64,000 bases of DNA from Rickettsiella endosymbiont of Dermanyssus gallinae (GCF_019285595.1 NZ_CP079094.1:62001-126000), one strand, 5' to 3'. Numbered from the stretch's first letter, positions 36,477-46,091 are shown. The notes: a model not told the origin generated them from the sequence alone. A program made the numbers and translations.

Positions 36477-38869
36477 AAAATCAACATTGCTTTGATGAAG
36501 CATTAAAACACCTTGATCATTTTAGCAAAGAGGATTTACAGGCTTATGTGAATGATGTTTTAACCAAAGCGAAAAGCTACGATAGTTTACGTAGTCAAGC
36601 AGCCATCAATAGGGCGATTAAAGCGGTTAATCAAGCCCATCTTCAATCTTTTTTTGAAAATGCCTTGGTGACGCAAAACAATATTCGTAAATTTGACGCC
36701 TTAGCAAAAACGCTTAAAGAAAAATCCATCGATCTGCGATCCATCATTGCACAGCGTTACACCAATCTTGCCGATAATCTCCCCGCACATCAAAAAGCTG
36801 CACAACAGCGCTTATTTAAGTCTTTGTTTCAGGGAATGTCCGATGAAGAATTAAGTTTTTTACAAAACAAAGATAGCGATATTTCGATTGCCCGTGCCTT
36901 GGATGGTAAAGCCGCACCCGAACTTGCCAAGAAGCTCGCTAAACGAATCGAAGATTATATCAAGGTACGAAACCCTGAATTAATTATTTCCAATGCGTTG
37001 CGTTTACGTGAAGTCAATACCGATCGCTTTGTTCGTGCTGTACATGATCAGGGGTTAGTAAATTATGGGGGCAGAAGTGCAGGTAATAGTTTAAAAAATT
37101 TATTTAAAAATACAGAGGACAAAGCCAAGCTATTTAAAGCCTCAAAGCTTCGTTGGACTCAGTTTATTAAATCAAATCTTGATCTTGAAAAAACCTTTGT
37201 GGGTACCGATGCCATCGATACCGAAGGCAACATTATTCATGCCGAAATCGATAAGCGCTTAGATTCTATCTTCAATAACATTATCACGGGCAAAAGTGAA
37301 ATCTTTACCCGTTCTGAAGTGGCCAATGATCGCGAAGCGGTAAAAAGAAAATCCCGACTATTTTTTTATTGGAAAGATCATGAATCTTTTTTAAATTACA
37401 GTCGCGAATATGGCAAAGGTAATCTATTTCAAGCATTAGTGGGTGATCTCAATGCGTCTTCTAGTCGTATTGGGTTAGCTGAATTAATGGGGGATTCCCC
37501 CTTATCCGTCTATAACGATCTGCGCCAGGTTCAACAAGAAAAAAATCCCAAAGGTGCATTGTGGTACAAACATACGGAGATGGTGTTAAAACAAGCACTA
37601 CAGCAAGATCAAACAGTCGTAAGCCCTACATTGGCAGCATTTGGCGCGAATACACGCTCGTTAGGTGCGATTGCGCGATTACCTACCATTGTTTTAAGAA
37701 GTATACCTGATGCCAGTTATATTGCTTCTTTTGCTCAGCGCTGGGGAAATGATTACTTCAAAAGTTTGGCTTATACATTAGGTCATACCTTTGATCGTTT
37801 TACCGATGCCGAGAGAACGTTCATTGCCAAACAATTCAAACTTTTAGCGGATAGCCACTTAGGTTATATGGCACGTTTTGCTGATCTGACGAATGGAACG
37901 GAGCTTGTTCACAAAGTCACGACCGGATTTTTTAGGGCTAATTTGCTTGAATCTTTCGATAAAGGTAACCGTCATTCGTTGATGCACCTTATCGCTAAAG
38001 GTCTTTACGAACAACGTAACCGTTCCTGGAAGAGTTTAAAAATCGAGACACGGTTTCAATTAGAAAAATACGGGTTAAACCAAAAAGAATGGGATTTACT
38101 GCGAACCAAAAATCAACAAGGTTTATTTACTACCGCTAATGTTGATGCGGTGACAGATGCAGAATTAAAACAACTGTATGGTAGTAGCAAGCCCTTCTAT
38201 GAAATGCGAAATGATTTAACGCGCAAGGTCTTTTCTATTTTTTCCACGGTGGCTGATAATGCCGTACTCGTGCCTGATAACTTTACCAAAGCCTTTATGT
38301 ATTACGGTACACGGCCTGGCACGGTGTTAGGTGAAATCATGCGCATGGTCATGCAGTTTAAAGGTTTTGCGATAAATTTTGCCGACAAAGTGTTACTACA
38401 AGGCTATCAAGATGCCCGAAATACCCAAATGCGGTTGCGTTGGGGATTATCTCTCGTTGCCGGTACCTTGCCTTTAAGTTATCTCTCCAATTATTTCGAT
38501 AATCTGGCACATGGTAAAAGCATGCCGTTGTTTTCTGCTATGAATCGACAAGAAAAAACCGATTATTTAATTAATTTAGTCCAGCCGAATTTAGGGATTT
38601 TCATGCAGGTATTTGATCCCAAGTACCAAGATAAAAAACTACTACAAAATTTATTTTCTTCGCCAAGTATCAATTTTTTATCGAGTGTTGGGGCGTTAGG
38701 TGCATCGACAGTGACTTTAAATCCGAAAAAAGCCGGTAAGAACCTCAAGAACATGGCAAAAAACATTTTACCCATCGATACCATGCCGGTGATAGGGCCT
38801 TATTTTAATCAACTGCTTGGTGATAAATCCTATTTAGAACCAGGACAGAAAATGTATTACGGACAATAA
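36473..38869 (+). CDS. Internal virion protein, C-terminal partner (gp16-like)
   Basis: 798 residues from ATG 36473. Mostly helical and basic; segments such as EIMRMVMQFKGFAINFADKVLLQGYQ resemble the C-terminal part of podovirus internal core proteins. Four-base overlap with the gene before shows coupling. Likely part of the DNA ejection apparatus. Confidence 0.65.
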   Translation: MKNQHCFDEALKHLDHFSKEDLQAYVNDVLTKAKSYDSLRSQAAINRAIKAVNQAHLQSFFENALVTQNNIRKFDALAKTLKEKSIDLRSIIAQRYTNLADNLPAHQKAAQQRLFKSLFQGMSDEELSFLQNKDSDISIARALDGKAAPELAKKLAKRIEDYIKVRNPELIISNALRLREVNTDRFVRAVHDQGLVNYGGRSAGNSLKNLFKNTEDKAKLFKASKLRWTQFIKSNLDLEKTFVGTDAIDTEGNIIHAEIDKRLDSIFNNIITGKSEIFTRSEVANDREAVKRKSRLFFYWKDHESFLNYSREYGKGNLFQALVGDLNASSSRIGLAELMGDSPLSVYNDLRQVQQEKNPKGALWYKHTEMVLKQALQQDQTVVSPTLAAFGANTRSLGAIARLPTIVLRSIPDASYIASFAQRWGNDYFKSLAYTLGHTFDRFTDAERTFIAKQFKLLADSHLGYMARFADLTNGTELVHKVTTGFFRANLLESFDKGNRHSLMHLIAKGLYEQRNRSWKSLKIETRFQLEKYGLNQKEWDLLRTKNQQGLFTTANVDAVTDAELKQLYGSSKPFYEMRNDLTRKVFSIFSTVADNAVLVPDNFTKAFMYYGTRPGTVLGEIMRMVMQFKGFAINFADKVLLQGYQDARNTQMRLRWGLSLVAGTLPLSYLSNYFDNLAHGKSMPLFSAMNRQEKTDYLINLVQPNLGIFMQVFDPKYQDKKLLQNLFSSPSINFLSSVGALGASTVTLNPKKAGKNLKNMAKNILPIDTMPVIGPYFNQLLGDKSYLEPGQKMYYGQ

Positions 38870-38871
38870 CA

Positions 38872-40053
38872 TTGCTAAAAAGTTATTTACCCCAACAAAG
38901 AACAAAAGATCAGCCTATTGCCGATGGTAAAACGTCTGTCTTCAATTACAGCTTTTTAATTCTAAAGCCAGAAGATATCGCCGTTTTAGTAACCAACCCT
39001 GGAGATATAGCCAATCCTGATAAAGATCGAAAAGTTTTAAATCAAGATTATATCGTGCAAAATATGGGAACGATGACAGGCGGTACCATTACTTTTTTGA
39101 AAGAAAAAATACCGATGGTCGGTGCAATCGTGACGCTGACACGACAAATGGAAGTCAGTATAGAGACGGAATTTGGTAATGCACAAACCTTTAATGGTCA
39201 TACCTTAGATGCCGCGTTTGAACGGGTATTGCTCATCATGCAGCAATTTCAAACCCAATTAGATACCGACAGTTTGCAGTATGTCATTAACAGTTATTTA
39301 CCGTCTAATACATCTAATCAACTACCTATACTCACAGGACAAGATAACCAAGTTTGGATCAGTCGAAATGGACAGATTATTACGGCAAAAATTGAAAACT
39401 CGGATATCAGTACCCTACGTTCAGAGCTTGCCAGTCAAGCGCCGAATGGAGGTGATGGCACTAGTTTAATTGGTTATTACGACCCACTACAAAAAACAGG
39501 AGGCAAATTACAAGCATTCTTAAGTCAGTTGCAAAATAGTTTAATCCAAATGCAACAAGACCTTGAGAAAAAAATAGATGCCTTAGCCCTTGCGTCTATT
39601 AAACCAGGCGATTTTATCTTAACCGGCGCACATATCACCGAACGCCAAGGGTTTTTCTTAATGGATCATCGTGAGGCCAATCGAATAGAAGATGCAGCAC
39701 TTTTTGAGGCCATCGGCACACAATTTGGTGAAGGGGATGGAAAAACGACCTTTAATGTTCCTGATTTTTGTCGCCGTACCTTGGTTGGTGCGGGGGGAAC
39801 TGCTACGGCTATTTTAAATAGTCTCGTCGGCAGTGTAGGCGGTGAAGAAGTACACACGATGACGCTCGATGAGTTAGTAGCGCATACCCATGCTTACAGC
39901 AGCATGATTAATAAAGCGCATACTTTTCAAAATGGCCCTAACGCACCCACCGGCGATAGTTGGGGTTCATTCCCCACGTCTTCTGCTGGCGGTAGTAAAC
40001 CTTTTAACATTATACAGCCTTCTTTAGTCGTCAATGGATTTATAAAAAGATAG
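38872..40053 (+). CDS. Tail fibre protein with phage-collar domain
   Basis: 393 residues from a TTG. Residues 1-130 match the T7 tail-fibre N-terminal domain that docks on the tail (YLPQQRTKDQPIADGKTSVFNYSFLIL). A coiled-coil region follows (LQNSLIQMQQDLEKKIDAL). The C-terminal ~150 residues are a tail-collar domain (GTQFGEGDGKTTFNVPDFCRR, then VGGEEVHTMTLDELVAHTH). The C-terminus probably determines host recognition. Confidence 0.85.
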   Translation: MLKSYLPQQRTKDQPIADGKTSVFNYSFLILKPEDIAVLVTNPGDIANPDKDRKVLNQDYIVQNMGTMTGGTITFLKEKIPMVGAIVTLTRQMEVSIETEFGNAQTFNGHTLDAAFERVLLIMQQFQTQLDTDSLQYVINSYLPSNTSNQLPILTGQDNQVWISRNGQIITAKIENSDISTLRSELASQAPNGGDGTSLIGYYDPLQKTGGKLQAFLSQLQNSLIQMQQDLEKKIDALALASIKPGDFILTGAHITERQGFFLMDHREANRIEDAALFEAIGTQFGEGDGKTTFNVPDFCRRTLVGAGGTATAILNSLVGSVGGEEVHTMTLDELVAHTHAYSSMINKAHTFQNGPNAPTGDSWGSFPTSSAGGSKPFNIIQPSLVVNGFIKR

Positions 40054-40055
40054 CC

Positions 40056-41516
40056 ATGCACCTCGCGCCTTTAAAAAAAGAAATTAACCACCTGAAGCTT
40101 AGTTTTCAAAAACGGTCGCATGACAAATTTACCTGGGAGCGGGATGAGAAAAATAACTTAAATCTATATTTTGGAAAGACAGAGCGTATTACTTTACCCG
40201 TTGTAAGTTTCAGGCTGTATCAACAGGAAACACAACACAAATTATTTATTGAAAACTACAAACGTTTTTTCTTGGTTCGGCCTAGACGTTCAGGGAAAGA
40301 GATTGAGTCTTGGAATCTCTTAATTCAGGGTGCGCTAATACAGCCTGGTTTGTATTTGATGATTTATCCGACCAATGTGAGGGCAAAATTAGTCCTGTGG
40401 GAAGGTGCAGTTTTCTTAAATGATAGCCATGAGGGTCAAAGTGTACGTTTTCTCGATATGATTCCTAAACGTTGTATTAAACGTATCAATAATCAAGATA
40501 TGACCATCCAGCTTATTAACGGAGCTGTCATTCGTGTGCTAGGGTCGGATATCGACCCTGACAAGCTCAGAGGGGTCAATGTGTTAGGTGCTGTCTTCTC
40601 CGAATATGCCTTTTCTGATCCCAGAGTATTACATATTTTAATGCCCGTATTTCGTCAAAATAACGGCTGGTTTATTCTACAAACGACGTTTAATGGGATG
40701 AACCACGCCTACCGTTATTTGCAATCGATCAAAACTAATCCGGCCTGGGTCTGGCGCGTAAACAGTGTAGAAGATTTAAAAGATGAAGCGGGTAATCGGT
40801 ATATTACCGATGAGATGATCGACGAAGATAGAAAAGCCGGTATGCCAGAATACCTTATACAACAGGAGTATTACTCGGCGATTACCGTGCAGCATGAGCG
40901 TTTATATTTTTCAAGGGAAATTCAAAACATGGATGAGAATAAGCGGATTATTCCTGACCTAATATTACCTAATGTGTCTGTATACGCTTTCTATGATTTA
41001 GGGGTTAATGATTCCACCGCCGTGATTTTAGCCCAATTCGATCATCTGAATAATCCGGTTATTATTAATTATGTAGAAGCTAACAATCATCCCATACAAT
41101 ATTACGTTAATGAAGCGCATCGTTTTTGCACAAAGCATCACTTGAGATTACACAGTCATTTTTTGCCGCATGATGGTAAAAGCCGTGATAAAGCTACTGC
41201 AAAAAGCACGCAAGATATTCTACAAGAATTAGGCGAAATGGCTTATTGTGTGTCCAAGCCACAACGTAAAATCGATGCAATCAATCTCATGCGACGAATG
41301 CTTTATCGGACGAAGTTTAATAAAGAAAATACAGAACGATTAATTGACTGTCTTTCTAACTATTCCAAAGTCTTTGATGAGAAAAATAATATCTATAAGG
41401 ATCATCCGTTGCACGATTGGACGTCACATGGAGTGGATGCTTTTCAAACACTGACTTTAGCGATTGAGCATCAGATGATTCGAGAGGCGCCACTCGAAAT
41501 TGTTTACTATGCTTAA
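40056..41516 (+). CDS. Terminase large subunit
   Basis: 486 residues. ATPase Walker A-like RPRRSGKE (75-82), a DEAD-like segment GAVFSEYAF, and a nuclease domain with YAFYDLGVNDSTAV (first metal-binding Asp), later HDWTSHGVDAFQTL. It packages DNA into the procapsid. Placed at the end of the virion operon rather than at its start. Confidence 0.87.
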   Translation: MHLAPLKKEINHLKLSFQKRSHDKFTWERDEKNNLNLYFGKTERITLPVVSFRLYQQETQHKLFIENYKRFFLVRPRRSGKEIESWNLLIQGALIQPGLYLMIYPTNVRAKLVLWEGAVFLNDSHEGQSVRFLDMIPKRCIKRINNQDMTIQLINGAVIRVLGSDIDPDKLRGVNVLGAVFSEYAFSDPRVLHILMPVFRQNNGWFILQTTFNGMNHAYRYLQSIKTNPAWVWRVNSVEDLKDEAGNRYITDEMIDEDRKAGMPEYLIQQEYYSAITVQHERLYFSREIQNMDENKRIIPDLILPNVSVYAFYDLGVNDSTAVILAQFDHLNNPVIINYVEANNHPIQYYVNEAHRFCTKHHLRLHSHFLPHDGKSRDKATAKSTQDILQELGEMAYCVSKPQRKIDAINLMRRMLYRTKFNKENTERLIDCLSNYSKVFDEKNNIYKDHPLHDWTSHGVDAFQTLTLAIEHQMIREAPLEIVYYA

Positions 41517-41528
41517 ATTAATTTAATA

Positions 41529-41738
41529 ATGGTCATTATGTTTACTTCTATTTACTCAACATTAAGAAAAGTGTATTTAATCGGAATCGTCATAAACACA
41601 CTTATGCTTTTTGGTTGCGCGCCATTTCAGGTGAATTTACCCGGGTCTTGTTCTATCTTCTCTAATCCCGAAACGTCACAATCGCCACAACACGACACGC
41701 CGGCAGAAAAAGAGAAGAAAGGGTTTTTTAGAAAATAG
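41529..41738 (+). CDS. Small lipoprotein, possible outer spanin
   Basis: 69 residues. A hydrophobic stretch is followed by a lipobox-like LFGC, giving a predicted lipidated Cys and a Ser/Pro/Lys-rich mature part. It ends the late operon, where phage lysis genes often lie, so an Rz1-like spanin is possible, but no holin, endolysin or inner spanin is visible nearby. It could equally be a conversion lipoprotein. Confidence 0.45.
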   Translation: MVIMFTSIYSTLRKVYLIGIVINTLMLFGCAPFQVNLPGSCSIFSNPETSQSPQHDTPAEKEKKGFFRK

Positions 41739-41782
41739 CTTTTAAATTATTCCAAACCAATTGCCTTTTTTGTTACTTATCC

Positions 41783-42850
41783 CTAATGTAACAAAGGTAT
41801 CTCTATTTCAAAGGTTGAGCCGTTTCCTAAGCTACTCGTTAAACTGATTTTCCCATTAAGTTCTTCTACATATTTTTTGGTAAGATATAGCCCCATTCCA
41901 GTTCCTGTAAAAACTGGACTTTTATAAGAAGGTTTAATTTTTACAAATTTGTCGAATATGCGTGCGTGGTCATCCTCATTAATGCCTATACCCGTATCAG
42001 ATACTGTTATTTTTAACTTATCTGTTTTTTCAAAAGATAAAGTAACCTTACCTTCAGGGGTAAACTTAACTGCATTAGATAGAAGATTAGTTAAAATTTG
42101 TTTCAATCGAATTTTATCAGTAACAATTTCTCCTATATTTTTATCAACATTTAACTCAAAATTTAATTTTTCCATATAAATAGATGGAGTTATAAGCTCT
42201 TGCATTTCTATAGCGAATTTATATAAATTTATTTTATCTTTTTTGATAATGTCTATTTCGTTTTCATCAAGTGCATGTAGACCGGCATTTAGTATCTCTA
42301 ATACTTGAGTACCGCACTCACTGATCATCTTTCCATACGTTCGCACATCTTCAGGTGTTTTTAATGATCCCATTTCTTGAAGTTGAGCAAGCCCTACAAT
42401 ACCTGAAAAAGGTGTTCGCATGTCATGAGCCATATTCATTGTAAAGGCTTGTTTAGCCCTTTCAGCTATTTCACCCCGTTTTTTTTCAGTTATATCTAAA
42501 GCTAACCCAAGAATAGCAAGCAATTTACCACTAGAAGACAACAAAGGCTTTCTACGTGTAAAAAAATACTTTTCTTGATAAGTCTCTTCACCCGATAATT
42601 CCTTTTTTGATTTTATAATCTCTTGGCAGCATTCCCAGCTATATTTATCCCAATAACCAATATGTTTTCCTACATAATCCTTAAGGTCTTTCAAATTTAA
42701 TGTGTCTAACATCCGTTGATTGCCCCATAGCACGTAACCTTCCGGATCAACTACAAAAACGTTTCCAGGTAGTAAACTAAGTAAATTTTCTGTAATATTA
42801 GCTTCAAGAGGTCCTAATGAGTGTAATACGCTATAAATATCGGTTGTCAT
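41783..42850 (-). CDS. PAS-domain histidine kinase of the prophage cassette
   Basis: 355 residues. PAS domain (about 22-125) with VFVVDPEGYVLWGNQRML; HisKA with His142 (MNMAHDMRTPFSGIVGLAQL); HATPase with LLSNAVKFTPEGK, VSDTGIGI and GTGMGLYLTKKYVEEL. No membrane segment, receiver or Hpt, so it senses something in the cytoplasm and must pass phosphate to another protein. Its ATG overlaps the CDPS stop by four bases, strong evidence that enzyme and sensor work together. Its core resembles the chromosomal hybrid kinase at 5221-7486. Confidence 0.88.
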   Translation of the reverse strand: MTTDIYSVLHSLGPLEANITENLLSLLPGNVFVVDPEGYVLWGNQRMLDTLNLKDLKDYVGKHIGYWDKYSWECCQEIIKSKKELSGEETYQEKYFFTRRKPLLSSSGKLLAILGLALDITEKKRGEIAERAKQAFTMNMAHDMRTPFSGIVGLAQLQEMGSLKTPEDVRTYGKMISECGTQVLEILNAGLHALDENEIDIIKKDKINLYKFAIEMQELITPSIYMEKLNFELNVDKNIGEIVTDKIRLKQILTNLLSNAVKFTPEGKVTLSFEKTDKLKITVSDTGIGINEDDHARIFDKFVKIKPSYKSPVFTGTGMGLYLTKKYVEELNGKISLTSSLGNGSTFEIEIPLLH

Positions 42851-43692
42851 CGAGTATATCTCCTATCTCCGTAAGAATTTGATTTTAAATCTCCCCATCT
42901 TTCCCTGCATTTAGAAAAAAAGAACGTATCCATACTTCTAACACGATGGGCTAATTTACCAGATAAAACAGAAAATGCACTATGTCTCTTTTCAAAGGAA
43001 TATTTTAGCCAAGGTAAAGAATGTTCTGCGGATTGAAATAAATGGTTATAGGTATATTCAACTGCTTTATTCTTACCTCCAGGATAAGTAATAAAATCTA
43101 AATCTTGTTTAAGTAACGGTCCCCAAATAGCTGACTCTTCTAATAAATAATTTTTTGCTGCATCAAAGCATGATTCAAAATTAGGGGGATTCGCTATTTC
43201 TTTATGTCGATATAGAAGTTTGTCGGCATAGCTTTTAGAAAGTTCATCTACAATACCTCTAAATGCCGCGTCAGTTTGGTATAAATGACTAACTTTAGCA
43301 AAAGCGTCTTTATAATCCTTTTTACCTATTACATTATCCCAGTATACGATTTGGAAGTCGATTTTTATATCCAACTGAAAGGTTAATGCTTTTCTATTGT
43401 TCTTTACCCAATGACTACCTTTTTCTATAGCTAGCTTTTTAATTTCATTAGGTGATAATTGCGTGTTTAAACCTACATAATGACGCTGTAAAAAATCGGT
43501 CAGAATAATAACTAGTTTTTTTACACCGTGTTTCTTATTAAGATTATTAATACAATTAGTAAAGGACTCAAATTTATCTCCCGATTGCGATGGTTGATCC
43601 ATACTAATGACATTTACAATAGAGAGGTTTTTTTTATTAGGATTTTTACGAAAAAAATCATTCATCCCATGTATTTTTGCTTTTATTCTCAT
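42847..43692 (-). CDS. Cyclodipeptide synthase of the prophage cassette
   Basis: 281 residues. CDPS marks: VNVISMDQPSQSGDKF with candidate nucleophile Ser30, DAAFRGIVDELSKSYADKLLYR (compare AlbC DAEFATACEDMVRAVVMNR), and NYLLEESAIWG with Tyr182 and Glu186 at the positions of AlbC Tyr178 and Glu182. All key catalytic positions are kept, unlike the chromosomal copy. It lies between an MFS transporter gene (71 bases upstream) and the PAS kinase (four-base overlap), all leftward. The product dipeptide cannot be deduced. Confidence 0.83.
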   Translation of the reverse strand: MRIKAKIHGMNDFFRKNPNKKNLSIVNVISMDQPSQSGDKFESFTNCINNLNKKHGVKKLVIILTDFLQRHYVGLNTQLSPNEIKKLAIEKGSHWVKNNRKALTFQLDIKIDFQIVYWDNVIGKKDYKDAFAKVSHLYQTDAAFRGIVDELSKSYADKLLYRHKEIANPPNFESCFDAAKNYLLEESAIWGPLLKQDLDFITYPGGKNKAVEYTYNHLFQSAEHSLPWLKYSFEKRHSAFSVLSGKLAHRVRSMDTFFFSKCRERWGDLKSNSYGDRRYTR

Positions 43693-43763
43693 ATATTATT
43701 ATTTTAATGTTAATTAAGATTAAGTTTAAGTAAATTACATTTTTGGTAAAAGATATGTAGGTC

Positions 43764-44864
43764 TTACTGAAAATGTAAAAATCTAGCCTCGAAACTCCCT
43801 AAGAAACTAAATAGATTCATTGCTGTGGAAAAAACGGCCATCTTTGTTCCCATAGGCGCTTTTGTAGTTTCCATAGCCTTCCGACTTAGTAAATAAAAGA
43901 TGACTCCTGCGCTAAAAGTAAATAATGTAAGGAAAATCAGAATAAGGACAATATTTTTTGGTATATACAAAAATGATATAAAACTGAACCCTAAAAATAT
44001 TACCGAAAAAGCTAGACCTCGTTTAATGGTCTGTTCTATAGAGAGGCTTAATTTAGAATTAATATTTAACCCCAAAATAAATCCTCCATAGATAAGCATT
44101 TGTATATAACCAAACCCTAGTAGACTAAACTGTAAATAGTCCATTAAATAAAAGGGGCTAAAGGTATTCCAGGCCGCTAATGATGCCAATAAGCCACAAA
44201 AAGACAAGGTATAAACCCAAAAATTACTATTTGTACATACTAAATGATAATCTTTGATAATACCCTTAATTTTAAGGCTTTCTGGTTTTTTTTTATCTTG
44301 CGGCATAAAGATATACAACATTATCAAACTTAAACTGGCTAGCCCAATTAAAGCGGCAAATAAACCGCGCCAATGTATACCATAATTCAATAAAAAACCA
44401 CCTAATAAGGGTGCTCCCGCAGGCACCATCACGGTGATACTACCCATCCAAGAGTTTATTTTAATTGCCTGTTGGGTATCTAAAAGCTCATGAATCATGG
44501 CATACCCAGTGACCAAAATGGTACTAATTACACAGCCTTGCAAAAATCGACCCACTAAAAACCAAGTCATTGAAGTGGTCGTAGCACACATCGATGTGGC
44601 GAATAAGAACAGTATGCCGCCGGACAACAATACTTTTTTATGGCCATAATGGTCTGAAAGAGGTCCTAAAATCAGTTGTAACGTTGATGCTCCAAGAAAC
44701 CAGTAGGTAATACTTAATTCCACAGTTGAATTTGAAGTATGAAAACTCTGTTTTAATGATGGGAACGCTGATAAAAATAAATTATTTGATAAATATAAGG
44801 GTATCTCATAAAGAACCAAACTGAGAGGAAACCAAAGCGTTAATTTTTTTGTATTACTATCCAT
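43764..44864 (-). CDS. MFS exporter, Bcr/CflA type
   Basis: 366 residues with about 11-12 hydrophobic segments. The motif A sequence GPLSDHYGHKKVLLSG lies in the loop after TM2, and GRFLQGCVISTILVTGYAMIHEL matches Bcr/CflA drug-efflux proteins. It is slightly shorter than the usual ~400, so the last helix may be trimmed. Directly upstream of and codirectional with the CDPS gene, it is the natural candidate for exporting the cyclodipeptide; that substrate is inferred. Confidence 0.82.
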   Translation of the reverse strand: MDSNTKKLTLWFPLSLVLYEIPLYLSNNLFLSAFPSLKQSFHTSNSTVELSITYWFLGASTLQLILGPLSDHYGHKKVLLSGGILFLFATSMCATTTSMTWFLVGRFLQGCVISTILVTGYAMIHELLDTQQAIKINSWMGSITVMVPAGAPLLGGFLLNYGIHWRGLFAALIGLASLSLIMLYIFMPQDKKKPESLKIKGIIKDYHLVCTNSNFWVYTLSFCGLLASLAAWNTFSPFYLMDYLQFSLLGFGYIQMLIYGGFILGLNINSKLSLSIEQTIKRGLAFSVIFLGFSFISFLYIPKNIVLILIFLTLFTFSAGVIFYLLSRKAMETTKAPMGTKMAVFSTAMNLFSFLGSFEARFLHFQ

Positions 44865-44943
44865 TTATTATTTTCCATGAACCAATATTTATTGGTAACA
44901 TTTTCCTTTGAGTTTTTTGAATTTATTAATATGGATTGAACCA

Positions 44944-45510
44944 CTAATGAGCTGGATTTAATGTTTCCTTAGAAACATGATTTTTTTTCCACCATTGATA
45001 TTCATTTGTGACGCTGATAAATTTTTGTGAAAGAAGTGTCAGTGTTTTTATAGTTGTTATTAAATTTTCATTTAGAGTTTTAACTTGACGATCAAATTTT
45101 CTTTCATATCCTCTCGTTAAAAAACAGTCTTCAATTGCTTTCTCAAGTGTTTCTATTTGGACACGGTGTGTTAAGACTTTATCAGCTTTCCAGTCAATAC
45201 ATTCTTGTTTTTGTTTTGAATCAGCATGTGCAGTACAAATAATCAAGGGCGTTGATTGATTAAGTTCACCTTGACAAACTTCTTTAATTACAGTTTCTCC
45301 TAGCTGATCCGATAAATCTAAGTTCATTATAATTAAGGTATAAGCTTTGCTCTGTAAAAATTTAATTGTCGTCAATGAATCTTTTGCTATTTCTACCTGA
45401 AAATTTAAATTCCATAAGTTTTTGCAAAATAATTTTATGTGAGTATTGGAATCTTCTATCAATAAGACTTCTTTTATTATTGGCATTTCTACTATTTCTT
45501 GCTGTTCCAT
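44944..45510 (-). CDS. Degenerate receiver-domain protein
   Basis: 188 residues. Residues ~12-125 have a CheY-like fold (KEVLLIEDSNTHIKLFCKNL). The strand carrying the phosphorylated Asp reads LIIMNLDLSDQLG where LILMDIxLPDxxG is expected, so the acceptor Asp is Asn. The conserved Lys near the end (usual KP) reads THRV. It is therefore a pseudo-receiver that probably works by binding. A helical C-terminal tail may contact kinase or regulator. It lies 79 bases upstream of the MFS gene. Confidence 0.72.
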   Translation of the reverse strand: MEQQEIVEMPIIKEVLLIEDSNTHIKLFCKNLWNLNFQVEIAKDSLTTIKFLQSKAYTLIIMNLDLSDQLGETVIKEVCQGELNQSTPLIICTAHADSKQKQECIDWKADKVLTHRVQIETLEKAIEDCFLTRGYERKFDRQVKTLNENLITTIKTLTLLSQKFISVTNEYQWWKKNHVSKETLNPAH

Positions 45511-45576
45511 GTTAATTCCTTATTATTAAATTCGCTGCATATACAAATTATGACCATATAAATTATATTTAGTAAG

Positions 45577-45592
45577 TTGGGTAAACCCCGAA
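45577..45592. promoter_or_regulatory. Operator-like site 1 (partial palindrome)
   Basis: TTGGGTAAACCCCGAA followed by GTAAATT. It matches the site at 45678-45693 at 13 of 16 positions and shares the same 3' flank. It lies 67 bases upstream of the receiver-gene start. Confidence 0.45.
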
Positions 45593-45677
45593 GTAAATTG
45601 GCATAAAATGGGTATAATATGTTCAATTTTTCATCGTTTTTAACCATAACGCCTTGTTTTTTATTGCTTTTCCTTAT

Positions 45678-45693
45678 TTCGGTAAATACCGAA
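45678..45693. promoter_or_regulatory. Operator-like site 2 (perfect palindrome)
   Basis: TTCGGTAAATACCGAA is a perfect 7-2-7 inverted repeat followed by GTAAAATT. The related site lies 101 bases away. A plausible binding pair for one of the cassette's regulators. Confidence 0.5.
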
Positions 45694-45704
45694 GTAAAAT
45701 TAAA

Positions 45705-46091
45705 TTAAAAAATTAATTTTTTTTCCATGCCCTTTTTGACGCAGTGCGGAATATTTCTACAATTCAATATTTTAAAAAGTTCTGCACGGATATTTTCAAG
45801 CTGACGAGGAGAACGAGCTAATATGGCTGCTGTGTATTCAAGGCTATAACCTTCTGATGCTAAATAAAGGTATTTGTGCTGCATTAAAGATAGAGGAGAA
45901 TGATAGGTAAAATCGTCATAGATATACCGCCCATACACTAAATTTTCAACTACACGCCGTTGTTTTTCCGTTGGAAAAGGAATGCCTAAGAAATTTAAAA
46001 AATCTTGGACTATTGCGGCATACAAAAACTGCTTTTGTCGTTTTGTATTATCTATCATTTTTTCAACAAAAATCTGAAACTCATTCGGCAT
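45705..46091 (-). CDS. LuxR-type HTH regulator (short, divergent)
   Basis: 128 residues. The C-terminal ~60 residues (SLMQHKYLYLASEGYSLEYTAAILARSPRQLENIRAELFKIL) follow the LuxR/GerE helix-turn-helix pattern with changes. The N-terminal part is short and helical, so there is no ligand domain of the usual size. The ATG follows GGAGAAGAG. It lies between the other LuxR-type gene and the receiver gene on the same strand, a likely part of the signalling cassette. Confidence 0.62.
   Translation of the reverse strand: MPNEFQIFVEKMIDNTKRQKQFLYAAIVQDFLNFLGIPFPTEKQRRVVENLVYGRYIYDDFTYHSPLSLMQHKYLYLASEGYSLEYTAAILARSPRQLENIRAELFKILNCRNIPHCVKKGMEKKLIF

Noticed and set aside
35148-38869. Lysozyme or transglycosylase domain in the ejection proteins
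   Set aside because: I could not see a convincing catalytic motif by eye, so it is not claimed.
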